A stretch of DNA of 64,000 bases from positions 186,001 through 250,000 of the forward strand of contig NGBS01000873.1 in the NCBI GenBank assembly GCA_002245135.1, read 5' to 3'. Shown in pieces: positions 47,300 to 59,663 of this stretch; within the stretch, counting starts at the first letter, position 1, and each line of letters starts with the position of its first letter. The DNA comes from Proteromonas lacertae. Taxonomy: Eukaryota > Sar > Bigyra > Opalinata > Proteromonadidae. The translations under genes were made by a program, and so were the position numbers. Under the pieces are notes generated by a model, which saw only the letters and a list, made by a program, of their open reading frames with translations, did not search any database and was not told where the DNA came from.

Positions 47300-49901
47300 T
47301 TAATAATTAAAACTTAATTTACAGTTATAAATACTTGTAATTTTATCTTGAATTCTTTCTTCCAACTCATTAAATATATCTTCATAAAATAATCTCAGTA
47401 TTTTCATCAACTCACATACTACTTCTAAATTATATGCCAATAAATCAGTAATTATACTATTCAATGTATTTTTTATCATAGACTTATTCTTTTCATTAAT
47501 CAATAACCACTCTTTATATTTATTTCTAACTACTCGGAAATTGTTGTTATTATTCTTATATTCTTTATACCATTCTGGATTATTCCATTTCATTTTATTA
47601 TTTTCATGAATATTTATTGATTTTTCGATTATTTTATGTTGTAATTTTGGTTTGAATAATTCTATCGAGTTTATATCTAATTGTGAATAACTTGGTATAT
47701 CAAACATCTCTTCATTGAATAATTTCTGATCATCCTCATCTTCATCATCTTTTTTCATGATATCTTCTTCTATTTTCCTTCGCTTTAAACTATGTTTTGA
47801 CCATTCTTTTGTCTTATGATGTAATGAAATAGCTGATTTATATTCTTTTCTAATCTCAGGTGGTAATTCATCTAATACATCCATATCAACTTGAGATGGA
47901 GTTATAAAACCATCTTCACCTATCACTCTTTCTCTTTTTGTATTATTATTTTCATTATCATTACCAAAATTATTATTATCGCAATTACCATTATTCTTAA
48001 AGAAACTCTCGACAGATGCATCAGTTATATTATCATCACTTAATTTCGTCATATTTATACCTAAACCTCTTACGTCACTTGGATTACATTTGAATTGTAA
48101 AAATAAATTCTTTACTGCTGGAAAAATTATATTTATATCATCAGTTTTTACTCCTAAAGTGATTGATTTACTATTTATAATTATATAAAACATTTGTATA
48201 TATATATATATATATATACGAATGATTATCACATTGACCATGACCTAAATACTTTGTAGCTTCTGGAGCATTTTCAGATTTCTGTTTCAAATTAATGGTT
48301 ATACATTTTCCTAATAAATTATTCTCTTTTAATCTTTCACATACTTCAGTTGATAACTTTTCAAGGAATTTATTCACTTCATTTAATGTATTAAATCTAA
48401 TACCCCAAGTTACTTGTGCACCAATCGACTGAGGTTTTGTATTACTATTCAATTTCCGATTATCAATGCCTCTCACATGTTGCCATAATGTTTCACCATT
48501 TTTCCTACCTAACCATTGCCATAATCTTGGTTGAGGAATATTTAATAAATCATTGCATGTTTTTACATTATTTTGTTCTAATAATGACAGTGTATGATAT
48601 CCAACTCCAGGTAAGATTGACACTGATTGAGTTCCTATGTATTTATTGTATTCCATTAAGGACATTTCATACTGACCATTTGGTTTAGCTTTCCTTAATG
48701 CAATTCTTGCTAGTAATAAATTCTCACCTATTCCTGCACTTGCTTTACATCCTGTTTCTTTATAAATTCTATCTCGAATTTCACTTGCTATTGAATATGG
48801 ACTATCAAATTCGCTTAAGTCTAATATTGCTTCATCGCAACTTAATGGTTGTACTTTATCTGTATAAGAATAAAATATTTTAAATATTGTTTCAGATGTC
48901 TATATATATATAATTAATATTTCACTAATAATTAAATACTTTTAATATTAAATCAAAATCATATGGTAATACAATCAAGTCTTTACATACTTTCTTTGCT
49001 TCTTCTAACCACATATATCGACTTATTCCTAATTTTCTAGCTATATAATTTGCACAACTAACATCACTGTGCTTTCTATATATATATATATATTAATTTA
49101 TATATACAAATTTGGAGCTGTTGATACTACTACTGGTTTATCTTGATATTCTGGATGTTTTAATAAAGCAACTGATACAAAATAACAATCCATATCTATA
49201 TGACAATAAATTTGATGTATTTCTTCATTATCATTGTATGATGATAACAAATTATCTATTTCCTTATTCTTATTTTCATTCTTATTATCGTTTTTCATTT
49301 TTCGTTTTAAATGAGATTTGAATGTTCCTAAAAAATGTAATCTTGAACCACGGAAGTATTTGTTTATAAAATTTGGATCATCTTTAGCTGATTTAATTTC
49401 ATTTGATAATTTTAAATCACCTTTAGATGTTGTTGAATTAGATTGTGATTTTGTAAATAAGGATTTTTGATTTTCTGTTTTCATTTCACTCAATAAATAA
49501 TTTTCATATGGAATTAATTCGTTTTTATTAATTGAATCGGTTATCCATTCAGGATAGACGTATGGAAGCACTTTAACATAACTTCTATTAAAGAAAATCA
49601 TTTTTCTGTATACAATTCTTCTAATGCTCGAGATTTTGCTATTTTACTAGCAATCACATGAGTAACTTTGCTTCTATCCAGAAAATAACTGAAATTACCA
49701 CCATGAAGAACTATCAACCTCTTCAGCTCTGCATTTCCAGGTATTGTAAAGCCATTTATGTAAATTGTCACATTTTTAAATATTGTAGATATTTGTTGAA
49801 ACCTAAGCTAATAAATCACTTACACAATACCTTAACTCTTCATGCTCTTCAGCAATTCTATCACATTTGTCATAAAAATATTCTTCACGAGTTCTTTTCA
49901 T
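47300..49901 (-). CDS. REV1: DNA repair protein REV1 (Y-family translesion polymerase)
   Basis: Six exons; introns of 28, 29, 32, 40 and 49 nt leave 807 aa. The BRCT domain is at about 30-125 ('IFKNVTIYINGFTIPGNAELKRLIVLHGG', 'VTHVIASK', 'VYPEWITDSINKNELIPYENYLL'). The catalytic Y-family core has the metal motifs 'HIDMDCYFVSVAL' and 'LSCDEAILDL', plus 'ASAGIGENLLLARIALRKAKPNGQY', thumb HhH 'ILPGVGYHTL', and a little-finger domain. A ubiquitin-binding motif 'VDMDVLDELPPEIRKEY' and the C-terminal REV7/polymerase-binding helices follow. REV1 inserts dCMP opposite abasic sites and scaffolds translesion synthesis. The second intron is required to join 'ALEEL' to 'SYVKVLPYVYPEW'. Confidence 0.93.
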
Positions 49902-49961
49902 TATGTCACGAGTTTAATCATATTTTTAAAAAGTAAAATGAAAATATATTCGTTTTTTATA

Positions 49962-49969
49962 TAACGGAT
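49962..49969 (-). promoter_or_regulatory. ATCCGTTA-type promoter element (tentative)
   Basis: TAACGGAT on the plus strand, about 61 nt before the REV1 start codon, one base different from the boxes at 3630 and 47243. Confidence 0.3.
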
Positions 49970-50148
49970 TTAAATTAAATCAGGCTTTTTCTCTCTTCGA
50001 CGATGGCTTTCATGTGTAGATGAAGAATTATTGTCAATATTACCATCAGTTTCTCATGTATTTTGGTTATTTATTATTTAAAGAAAGGAATTAACACACA
50101 TCATCAATGGATGTAAAATAAACGAACAATAATAAATACTAACATCTA

Positions 50149-51321
50149 TTAATGAATAACATCACCAATTTCATTTGCTTTTCTTTGATCAATCATATTA
50201 ATTGAAAAATTATATATCAAATGTGAGGTACTATGGGTGAAAATACTACCTTTCTTTATAGGTATTCCAGATTTCTCTACATTTCTAAATATTCTATTAG
50301 CATTCGATAATCTTGAACTATTTCTAGATACAACACTAGTACATCTATGTGCATATCCAAATTTTTGTCTTAAAGCAACTATTACTGAATCCCTTGATTT
50401 TTCAACTGCTTCTCTAACATAATAATCACATTTATAAGGAGGTGGGCAATGAATAAATAATACTCTGTAAATATGTTTACAACATGGTTCTGGTGGTGTG
50501 ATAGTTGTATATCCATATGAATAATAAAACGATATTCTTTTCTGAATTAAATTATATAAATAACTACCTAATGTTAAATTAATAAGCGATTCTCTAAATG
50601 AATATAATCTATTCACAAAACTAGTTTCGCTGGTTAGAAAATCAATTAAAGATCTTACTGAAAAACAATTTGGTTTGCATTCTCCGCTATATGTATATAT
50701 AGAACAAATGTATTGTATATATAATATACTCAGCTTCAAACTGATTAGTTCTAATTGCATCAGGTAAGTCTTCATAAGCTTCTAGAGGAAGTAAATAAGA
50801 TTCAAAAAAGGACTGTAACTGCATGACATTGACAAATAAATTACTATAAATACCTGACATACTCAACAAAACTAATATTATATTAGATGATTTAAAAAAA
50901 AGAAACAGACAAACGAACAAAATGTAATCTGAAACATATATTTTATCTTCTGGGAAAAACAATTTAATAAAACCATGATGTTCAGGAGCTATTTTCATTT
51001 GTAGCAGTGATAATGGGACATAAGGTAAAGATGTATCTCGATTCCACAAAAGAAGGTATGTACTCTCTATTGCATTTATTTTAAATTTATTCACTATTAT
51101 ATATAAAATCATTGTGAATAATACAAAACAGAGTCAAAGCCATTAATTGTACATTATGATCTATAGGTACATACAACACTTTTGATGAGTCAGTTTCGTA
51201 TGTTTCCATGATTTTATATCCATCTTTCTATTAAATATGCTATTATAATTTAAATTACTAGAGAGTAGAGTATATCATCGGATTCTGGGCTTGATCGTGG
51301 AGACACAGACGCTTTTTTCAT
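50149..51321 (-). CDS. YGYS-family protein, copy M1
   Basis: Introns of 31, 31 and 43 nt leave 355 aa. Landmarks are 'NKFKINAIESTYLLLWNRDTSLPYVPL', 'DYILFVCLFLFF', 'IYSNLFVNVMQLQSFF', 'PPEPCCKHIYRVLF', 'CPPPYKCDYYV', 'LRQKFGYAHR' and 'NFSINMID' near the end. The usual intron before the 'DYILFVC' exon is absent, while a phase-2 intron lies after 'FEA', shared only with M4. Confidence 0.72.
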
Positions 51322-51736
51322 TTACATAATATAAATATAACTTGAACAATAACGAGCTGCGACAAAATAGAAGATTATAAAAACAACGAATAAAATTTCA
51401 GTATTTAAAAAATCAGTATTATCAAATTATAAGTTATTGGTTACAGGATAGTATAAGCTAATTATTCAAACTTTATTCAAATTGAAATGGATATAACACA
51501 TTTAGTTTGTAGTATTTAGTGAAATGGTTTAATGTACGAAACAAGATAGTAAAGCATAGTATCAATATCTTTATTTATTTCAATTTAATCCGTTTCATCA
51601 AATTCTCTTCACTGATTCAATAAAAATAAATCAAATCTAAAACGAATAAATTTTTAAACTCACAAAAAGAGAAAAATAAATAAATTACATAAAAAATTCA
51701 CATCCATAAATCTCATTTCTATCTACATAATTACAT
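51322..51736. other. Intergenic, about 415 bp, no gene seen
   Basis: AT-rich. CG-containing words AACGAATAAAA near 51385 and ATCCGTTTC near 51590 resemble upstream elements of nearby genes. No open frame of note. Confidence 0.5.
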
Positions 51737-52886
51737 TTAATCTTTTTCTTCTTCATCATCTAACAATTCTTGAGTGGAAGCCAAAATACCAAAACCAACT
51801 TGTGTATTTTTTCGATTAACTTTAGGTGTTAATGGAGCTTGTGATAATCTTTTATTTCTTCCAGTGCTAGAAGCCGTAGAAAGTCTACCAAACGACTTAT
51901 GAGATGCCAATGACTTACTACATCTACTAGATCGTATGTCATGTCCATATCCTTTCTTGATTCCACAAATCATATCATCAAACGATTGACTACTTGGATT
52001 TGGCAGTCCATAATCATATCTATAAGGTGGAGGAGCTTGTGTAAATAGCATTCTATTTAACTTTGAACAAAATGGTTCAGAAGGAGGAGGATTACCAGGC
52101 AATGAATAGAAAAACTTAATTCTTTGGATTATATTTATATACTGTTGCAAAGAAAATATTTGCTTAATCAATTCTTCTTTGAATCCATTCAAAAATGCTT
52201 GAAATGGTTTTGATTCGTTCATAAATGTAGTGAAATCTTTCAAAACAAAAGCGTCTTTTCTGCCTGTTAAATCTTTATCTGCAGTACTTTGAAGTAATTT
52301 CAATAAATCATTCTTTATACCAATATTATCTAGGTCAAACTTTCTAAAAAAATCAAAAACTTGAGGTTTAGTTATAAATAAGTTACTATAAACTTGACTG
52401 ATTGATAACAACACGATTAAAATACGATTCTCTTCGAAAAACGTAAATAAACTAACAAATATTAAGAAATCGTCATAATAAACAATATCTAACTTCATTA
52501 AAATAATAAGTAATATACTGTCACTAAAATAGGATTGTATTAGCTTACTATATTTAGGTGAGAACATAAGTGCCAACTTAGAAGCTGATATATTATCCTT
52601 TCTATTATCTTCATACCATATTCTCAGGTAATATCCTAAAATTAAATTCACATCATAATTATTATCTGGTTAGATATAATAAAAATGTATAAATACAGTA
52701 TAGAGTATGAGCCATTAACAAAGATGTCTTATGTAAAGCCATGTATGGATTTTTCTTCCCCACTGCACTATTTGCCACCATATTGATATGTCCAAATTTC
52801 TAAATCTTGTTAAAAATACCTATAAATACTAATAATTCTGACTCATCTTCATGGGGAGGTAACTGTGGTAATGGAACCTTAGACAT
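51737..52886 (-). CDS. YGYS-family protein, copy M2
   Basis: Introns of 30, 31 and 30 nt leave 352 aa. The 30-nt third intron is a multiple of three without a stop, so it can be misread as coding; removing it gives 'YFSDNIVYYDDFLIFVSLFTFF'. Landmarks are 'NNYDVNLILGYYLRIW', 'VYSNLFITKPQVFDFF', 'PPSEPFCSKLNRMLF' and 'PPPYRYDYGLP'. The YGYS box is diverged to 'IKKGYGHDIRSSR'. Confidence 0.72.
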
Positions 52887-53061
52887 TTTCCTTGCCTACA
52901 TAAAAATATGTATTAATTATTTTATTGATACATATAAATAATATATTCTACTGAAACGACAATAACTGTATTTTCTTGTATTTTAGAATAAAATAAGACA
53001 TTTATCATATTACTTAACAAATAAATTATACATGAATTTACAATATAATTACAACTAATCT

Positions 53062-54313
53062 TTACTTCTTCTTCATACCAGCCTGCATTTGAGATGCATC
53101 CTGGCTAGGTTTCACACAAATCACACTTTTAGAATTAACTAAATTAAGCAACGAGTTTGTTCTTCTTGACATACTTCGATTATTAGAACTAATCTTGTTC
53201 TTATATCTGGATGACATCATTGCTTCTTTTGCTATAGAAGAAGACCTTAAATCAGGTCCAATATTCTGCCTCACTAACAAAACCATTGTATCAAAGGAAC
53301 GATCGTTAGCATACCTCAAAGAAAAATCATAATGGAAAGGAGCCGGTTCATTAGTGAATAATTTCCTAAATATTTTACTACATATCGGCTCTGGTGGTAT
53401 TTTGATATTATGTGTTGGAGTAACACTGTTGTTCATGCTGTCAGTGCTAAAACTTGCACTTATTCTACTTTTATTTCTAGTCATATTATTACTAGTTTGA
53501 TTATTACAATATGTATGGTAAAAAATGTATATTTTTTTCTTTATTGTTGTGAATATTTTCTGTGTCATGGAAGTATGTATGATGATATATTGAAAAGAGA
53601 ATAAAAATCCACTGAAATGTAAGGAATGTTCAAAATATCCTACAAAATCTTTAATAAAGTAAGAATCATGAGGAAGAGTTGTTGAACTACCGCTTGCCTC
53701 CTTTAATACTGATATTAAATCATGATATGGCTCTTCAGATAGATTATAACATCTAAAGAAATCATTGATTTGAGACTATATACAATAATTAATATTTATA
53801 CTCTTGTTATAAAAACATTACTGTATATATGAGATACAGATAGCATCACTTGGATAATTTGAGGTGTTTGAAAAAACAAAAATGTACAGACGAATAAGAA
53901 ATATTGATCATAGGTTATACCTTCTATAAAATATGATTCTAATATGATATACTATCAATAAAAAAGGATCGCACAATTCCATGATAGGTATTAGGATATA
54001 TTTGAAGGTATTGGAACTAAAGGAATAGCAGAAGAAGAAGGATTTTGTTGCCACATCTCTAGATATTTTGATAAAATCTTATTCACTTCATAATAATTTA
54101 CTATGGATTATTTAAACTATCAATACGGTATAAAGTATCTGCCATTTGTTGAGAGACTAAAGACAGAGGTAATAAAACTGATTTATTGATTGAATAATGT
54201 CGACGAATCTCCAACGCTGCTTCACTCTATTTTATGTCATATATCAACAATACAAGCATAGTGATTGGGACTGTGTCAATACTTTCAGGAGAACCAACTG
54301 AATTGCTAGACAT
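53062..54313 (-). pseudogene. YGYS-family copy M3, one frame break
   Basis: Leader 'MSSNSVGSPESIDTVPITML', then 'NYYEVNKILSKYLEMWQQNPSSSAIPLVPI'. At about 53990-54001 the frame shifts by one base before 'NTYHGIVRSFFIDS'. Everything after it fits: 'GITYDQYFLFVCTFLFF', 'IYSNVFITR|SQINDFF', 'PPEPICSKIFRKLF' and 'EPAPFHYDFSLR'. The YGYS box is reduced to 'VRQNIGPDLRSSS', and the usual 'Y..I..R..YY' helix is replaced by unrelated sequence. It is the most diverged full-length copy. Confidence 0.65.
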
Positions 54314-54666
54314 TGAGTCTTAACTTACCTTCAAAATGCCTTTTTATTGCTTGTTAATAATTTTTGAATGATTTTTTGAATATAACGTTTCAGATTAAAA
54401 AATAAGATACAGATGAAATTAGATTGCGGAACTCTAGTAGTCCTTTTATCTCTAAGGTTAATAACTGGTTTTTGTCATTAATATAATAACATTTAGAATG
54501 ATTATTGATTTAGTTTTTGTTAGTTATATTAATTTTAGAATGATTATAAATACATTTTTAGGTTAAGTGAATAGCATACTTTTATCAAACTATTCTTATC
54601 TCATGTGAATTTGACGCTCAAACATTCATTTTTAAGCTTGAGTTTGTATTTGTTATTTTTATCAAT
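54314..54666. other. Intergenic, about 353 bp, divergent promoters
   Basis: Lies between the divergent M3 and acyltransferase starts. AACGTTT near 54384 (M3 side) and AAGCTTGAGTTT at 54634 (acyltransferase side) are the only notable words. Confidence 0.4.
54634..54639 (+). promoter_or_regulatory. AAGCTT element upstream of acyltransferase (tentative)
   Basis: TTTAAGCTTGAGTTTG, 28-33 nt before the start codon. Confidence 0.2.
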
Positions 54667-56566
54667 ATGGCTGAATATCTTAATGATATTCAACAATTAA
54701 GGTGTCTAGCTGTAGTTATAGTGATTTTATTTCATTTGAATCTATGTGAAACAGGTTTTAGAGGAGTAGATATATTTTTCGTAATATCTGGGTTTATTTT
54801 AACCAACCAGCTGATTCATCGACCAGCCACATCTATTAATAATGTATTATCATTCTGGTTAGTAAGATCAAGAAGAATAATTCCTGCAGCATACATAATT
54901 TTAGTAATTTTTGTTTTATATTTTATCAATCTAGCGCATATAGAACATCCAGAATTATATCTATCGGAATTCAAAAGTGCAGTTAATTTCTACTCAAATT
55001 TTCACTATTACTATATGAACAATGATTATTTCCATCCAAGTAGCAACTCAGTTTTTCTAAATTTTTGGTCATTATCAACTGAAATGCAATATTATATATT
55101 TTTCCCAATAATCATCATAAATAATTACATTATTATAGTTGTGTTTATTTTGTCATTTATTATATATCAATATTATTACTCAGTAGATACAAGTTACAAT
55201 TATTATTCAATGATACCAAGAATATGGGAATTTCTATTTGGAACAATAATTCATCAAGTTTTCGTTTTATTTTAATCAAAAGAAAACGAATAATATTGAT
55301 ATAACAAACACATTTATAAAATATGCTTTTTTCATGTCGTTATTTGTATTGTCTTTTTTTAATACAACTTATTTATTTTCTAGAATAGATAATTTAATTA
55401 CAATGGTTTTGACATCATATTATATCTCTTTTATTCCTCATTTTTTAAACTCATATATATTGGAACATATTGGTGATTTATCTTATATTATTTATTTAAT
55501 CCATTTTCCATTAAAATTTATAATTGTTGATGATTATTCTTTGTATTTTATATTACTGTATATCTCAAGTGCTGTAGTATATTATTTGTATGAAAAACCT
55601 ATACTTTATTATTTAAAGAAAATCTCTAGTCTGAAATGTGCTATTGCAATGTTTTTAATGATAATTTGTTGTAATATTCTCTGTAATGTTTATGAATTGC
55701 AAATAATAAAGAGAAATGAAGAGATGTTGAATGAATTTGATCAATCAAATAACAATGTCACATTTATATATATTCCAGAAGAATTGAATAATTATTGTTG
55801 TTTTAAACCATTAAAAGACTTGGAAGATAGTAATAATAAAGAAATTCATCCAGTATTATTTGTAGGAGATTCACATGCGCTTCGATATATAGGAGCAATT
55901 CGATCATATGTATCATATCTTAAACAACCATTTTATTTCAAATATATTAATACATTCTACATAATACGAAATATGTCAGAATATCTCTATGATGTTGATG
56001 AAAGTTTTGATATTATTTTATTATCGAATTTATATATGAAAAATGATATGGGTAATAATGATGCTATGTTTGTGAATGAAATAAGTAAATATATTCTCTA
56101 TCTTATGAATTACTGTAATAAAATGATATTCTTCAAACCAACTCCTGTTTTAGATAGATTAGTGTTGTGTCAAGATGCTAGAAAGTATAAATATGCAATA
56201 GAACCATATAATATAACAATGGCTCATCAAGAATATACTTTAATTCAAAATAACCCAAATATAATAACCATTGACTTTAAAAATTTCTATTGTCAAAATA
56301 AACATAATAATTACACATGTAATTTAACCTATTATAATAATAAACATAATGAAGAAGGTTGTATTTATTTTGATCAACATCACATTGATATGCAGTTTAT
56401 AGAATATCATATGGATTATGTATTGAATATATTCAAACCATTATATCATATGAAAGGTAATTTCATTCAAAAATGTATGTATTATTATTATAAGAATAAG
56501 ATGTATGAAAAATGGCATTTAGATGATAAAGGGTGTAATATAATTAATTTAAAAGATAATGTTTAG
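54667..56566 (+). pseudogene. OafA/acyltransferase-3 membrane protein fused to SGNH domain, one frame break
   Basis: The N-terminal acyltransferase-3 signature is 'LNDIQQLRCLAVVIVILFHLNL', 'GFRGVDIFFVISGFIL', 'RSRRIIPA' and 'FLNFWSLSTEMQYYIFFPI', then several transmembrane helices. After about residue 400 an SGNH esterase-like domain has block I 'VLFVGDSHALRY' and a C-terminal 'CIYFDQHHID' that supplies the Asp/His pair. Such fusions O-acetylate polysaccharides in bacteria and occur sporadically in eukaryotes. Apart from a one-base frame change in a T run at 55258-55263 (after 'FGTIIHQ') it is intronless. The intronless state and family distribution suggest acquisition from bacteria (inference). 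It may be inactive, or an intact gene with a homopolymer error. Confidence 0.75.
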
Positions 56567-56697
56567 TATTCTTTACATACACATATTATTATTTTATTTA
56601 AATTAAACAACACAAAATAGAATAAAATAAATAAAAACACATAAATATGTTAGGATATATCTGAGTTATCAAGACATCTTCTTGTTCTGTCCTGTCC

Positions 56698-58025
56698 TTA
56701 TCCTGTCTTTGTCCTTTGTAACTCAGGTTCACTTGGATTTAATGCATAAACAGTTGCATGTGTTATTGATCGTTTATATTTTTCACTACAGTAAATTCTA
56801 TTCTTCTTCAATTTTTCATCAATATTCAACACTGTTTTAGTCATGTAATCTTTAGGTAAAGAAATCTCTTCTGATGATGAAGAAGTATAGCAACTTGAAG
56901 TCATTAATAAATGTCTTCTACAATATCCATACCTTTTTCTTATTTCTGTTACTATTGGATCTAAATAAACACAAGAACTAATATCATTATTACAGAATCT
57001 CATTATTCTGTAATCAGAACGATTTGGATCTGGTTTATGAGTTATCAATTTTCTTCTCATATATTTACAACAATTTTCTCTTGGAATTTTTAACATTATA
57101 TTCACATTTGCCATATAATATATTTTTATTCTTTTTAATATTACTACATAGTCTTCTTCAGTTATTATATTCTTCACAAACTTTTGTTTCCATGCTCTTA
57201 TTGTATTATATAAAGATGGAGCACTTTGAAAAAGAAATGAAATTTCAGTGCAAGGAATAAATTGTGAGTCTTCACTGTTAAAAATATAATATTATATATA
57301 TATATACTGTTGTAATAACCATCTGATTATTATTAAATCATAGTCATCTTCTTTTATTATACTATTTATAAACTCCAGCGATTGTTCATAAGTAATATTC
57401 AGATTTGATTGAATTCCGCATACTGATAATAAAACTATCCATATTATATATAATAATAATAATAATAATATATCAAATACTTCGAATCAGCTTGTCAAAA
57501 GATACAAATACAATTAAACAGATCATCTGTAAAAATACATTGATTGTCACTTTGTCTTCTATATATTTTTAGATTATTATCATTCATACGATAGATTTGG
57601 AAGAAATTTTTAAAAATCAAACTATAGCTAAGATCAAAATCATTAAATAACTCACCAGCTAATATGTATGGATGTTCCATATTCTTAGACCATATTTCTA
57701 AATACTGCTCTTGCCATCTTGAAATATCGTAATAATTTACTAGATATTATACAAATATATATCATACAGCATAGGGCATTCGCTAAATCAACGATTATTT
57801 TATCACAATTCAATATCGGTTGTTTGTTCTTTTGACAAAAATTTCTTAATCTATACAACTTCAAGGCACTTTTCTATAACAAAATATAAAAATATATACC
57901 ATGGTAGCTATCTGTTCTTGTTCATCCATAGCATCATAAAAATTTGTTACGGTTGCTGATATGTAGATGTTATGTTTGAGAACAGGTTTGGCTTGTAGGA
58001 TGTGATTTGGAAGAATTTCATTCAT
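56698..58025 (-). CDS. YGYS-family protein, copy M4
   Basis: Five introns (26, 28, 31, 46 and 33 nt) leave 387 aa, the most introns of any copy. Landmarks are 'NYYDISRWQEQYLEIW', 'DKVTINVFLQMICLIVF', 'IQSNLNITYEQSLEF', 'RENCCKYMRRKLI', 'KPDPNRSDYRI', 'IRKRYGYCRRHLLMTSS' and a Ser-rich then basic tail. Its 3' end (56693-56880) has been copied to 58918-59053. Confidence 0.72.
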
Positions 58026-58329
58026 TCCATATTTCTAAAAAAAGAAATAATACAATAATTATAACTCTTTTTCGTTGAGTACAAAATAAAGTATTTATTT
58101 TTAAATTATTATTTATGACATACATATTTCTTTTAGATTTTACAATTCAGAAGTATATATTTATTGTATTAATACGAAATGTATAAAAATAGCATCACTG
58201 CATTCAATTTTTTTCTTTCATGTTTTTGCATCAAGCCTGTTCGAACTAATTGATTTATTCTATTAAATTCTATTAGTTCATAATCTTCAATGGTGACATG
58301 TTGCTGAAATAACGATACTATGGCGCTTC

Positions 58330-58713
58330 TTTTGCCTAAACAAGTTTACAGATTTTGAATGTTCTTTTGTAGCTGATGGGGATAATCAGAAGCTAATTAC
58401 TCATATGGTAAGTTTTCAATATACTCATTTATAATAGATGAAAAGTTAATTGAATTTCAGCAGAAAGACTATTAAAAAGGTCTATTATACCAGCTGAATG
58501 ATTTATCTGTGAAATTTGCACTATATTTGTCTTGTATACTTTTTATATTATCTATATAAAAAGTAACAAACTATTAAGTTGTTGAATGGCAAAGAAAATA
58601 TTTAGAGATATGGTATAAATGCCTAATTGAGCCTTATATACATTGTTCTGATTTTTTAGAAGCAATGTATTGTAAATATACACCTCTTATAAGAGTATTC
58701 TGCGAAGGATTTG
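58330..58713 (+). pseudogene. YGYS-family remnant on the opposite strand
   Basis: Readable pieces are 'FVADGDNQKLITHM' (leader), an exon-2 remnant with an internal TAA ending 'LSVKFALY', and a good third exon at 58579-58713: 'VEWQRKYLEIWYKCLIEPYIHCSDF' to 'VFCEGFG' with a GTAT donor. Nothing after that matches the family. It is a truncated copy facing the minus-strand array. Confidence 0.6.
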
Positions 58714-58917
58714 GTATATTTTATTATTATATACACTTCAATATAGAACTAGACGAATTAATAAGAAGTATCAATAGAAGAAACCACACAGTTTTTCAAA
58801 ACATTAAATGAGTTTTATTATTTAGATCCAATATTGAATAAATAACTAGACGAACAGTATAATTAAATATGTTAAAATATATATACTAGCAATGAAGATA
58901 ACCTCATACAAATATCC

Positions 58918-59053
58918 TGTTCTTATCCTTTGTAACTCAGGTTCATTTGGAATTTAATGCATAAACAGTTGCATGTGTTATTGATCGTTTATATTTTTCA
59001 TCAATATTCAACACTGTTTTAGTCATATAATCTTTAGGTAAAAAATCTCTTCT
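58918..59053. repeat. Duplicate of the M4 3' end
   Basis: Nearly identical to 56693-56880, same orientation, but missing about 33 nt between two TTTTTCA direct repeats. It is joined directly to the acyltransferase duplicate that follows. Confidence 0.8.
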
Positions 59054-59585
59054 CTTCAAACCAACTCCTGTTTTAGATAGATTAGTGTTGTGTCAAGATG
59101 CTAGAAAGTATAAATTTGCAATAGAACCATATAATATAACAATGGCTCATCAAGAATATACTTTAATTCAAAATAACCCAAATATAATAACCATTGACTT
59201 TAAAAATTTCTATTGTCAAAATAAACATAATAATTACACATGTAATTTAACCTATAATAATAATAATAAACATAATGAAGAAGGTTGTATTTATTTTGAT
59301 CAACATCACATTGATATGCAGTTTATAGAATATCATATGGATTATGTATTGAATATATTCAAACCATTATATCATATGAAAGGTAATTTCATTCAAAAAT
59401 GTATGTATTATTATTATAAGAATAAGATGTATGAAAAATGGCATTTAGATGATAAAGGGTGTAATATAATTAATTTAAAAGATAATGTTTAGTGTTCTTT
59501 ACATACACATATTATTATTTTATTTAAATTAAACAACACAAAATAGGATAAAATAAATAAAAACACATAAATATGTTAGGATATA
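59054..59585 (+). pseudogene. Duplicate of the acyltransferase 3' end
   Basis: Copy of 56131-56660 including the stop codon and downstream sequence, with only a handful of differences (for example Tyr to Phe in KYKFAIEP and one extra AAT codon). It keeps the SGNH C-terminal 'DQHHID' but has no N-terminal half, so it cannot make the full enzyme. Confidence 0.85.
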
Positions 59586-59663
59586 GGTAAATTATACTTT
59601 TGAAAAAGAAAAAACTAAAGAGCCACTTCATATTTCTTAATACTTCCTTTATAATCAGTTGCT

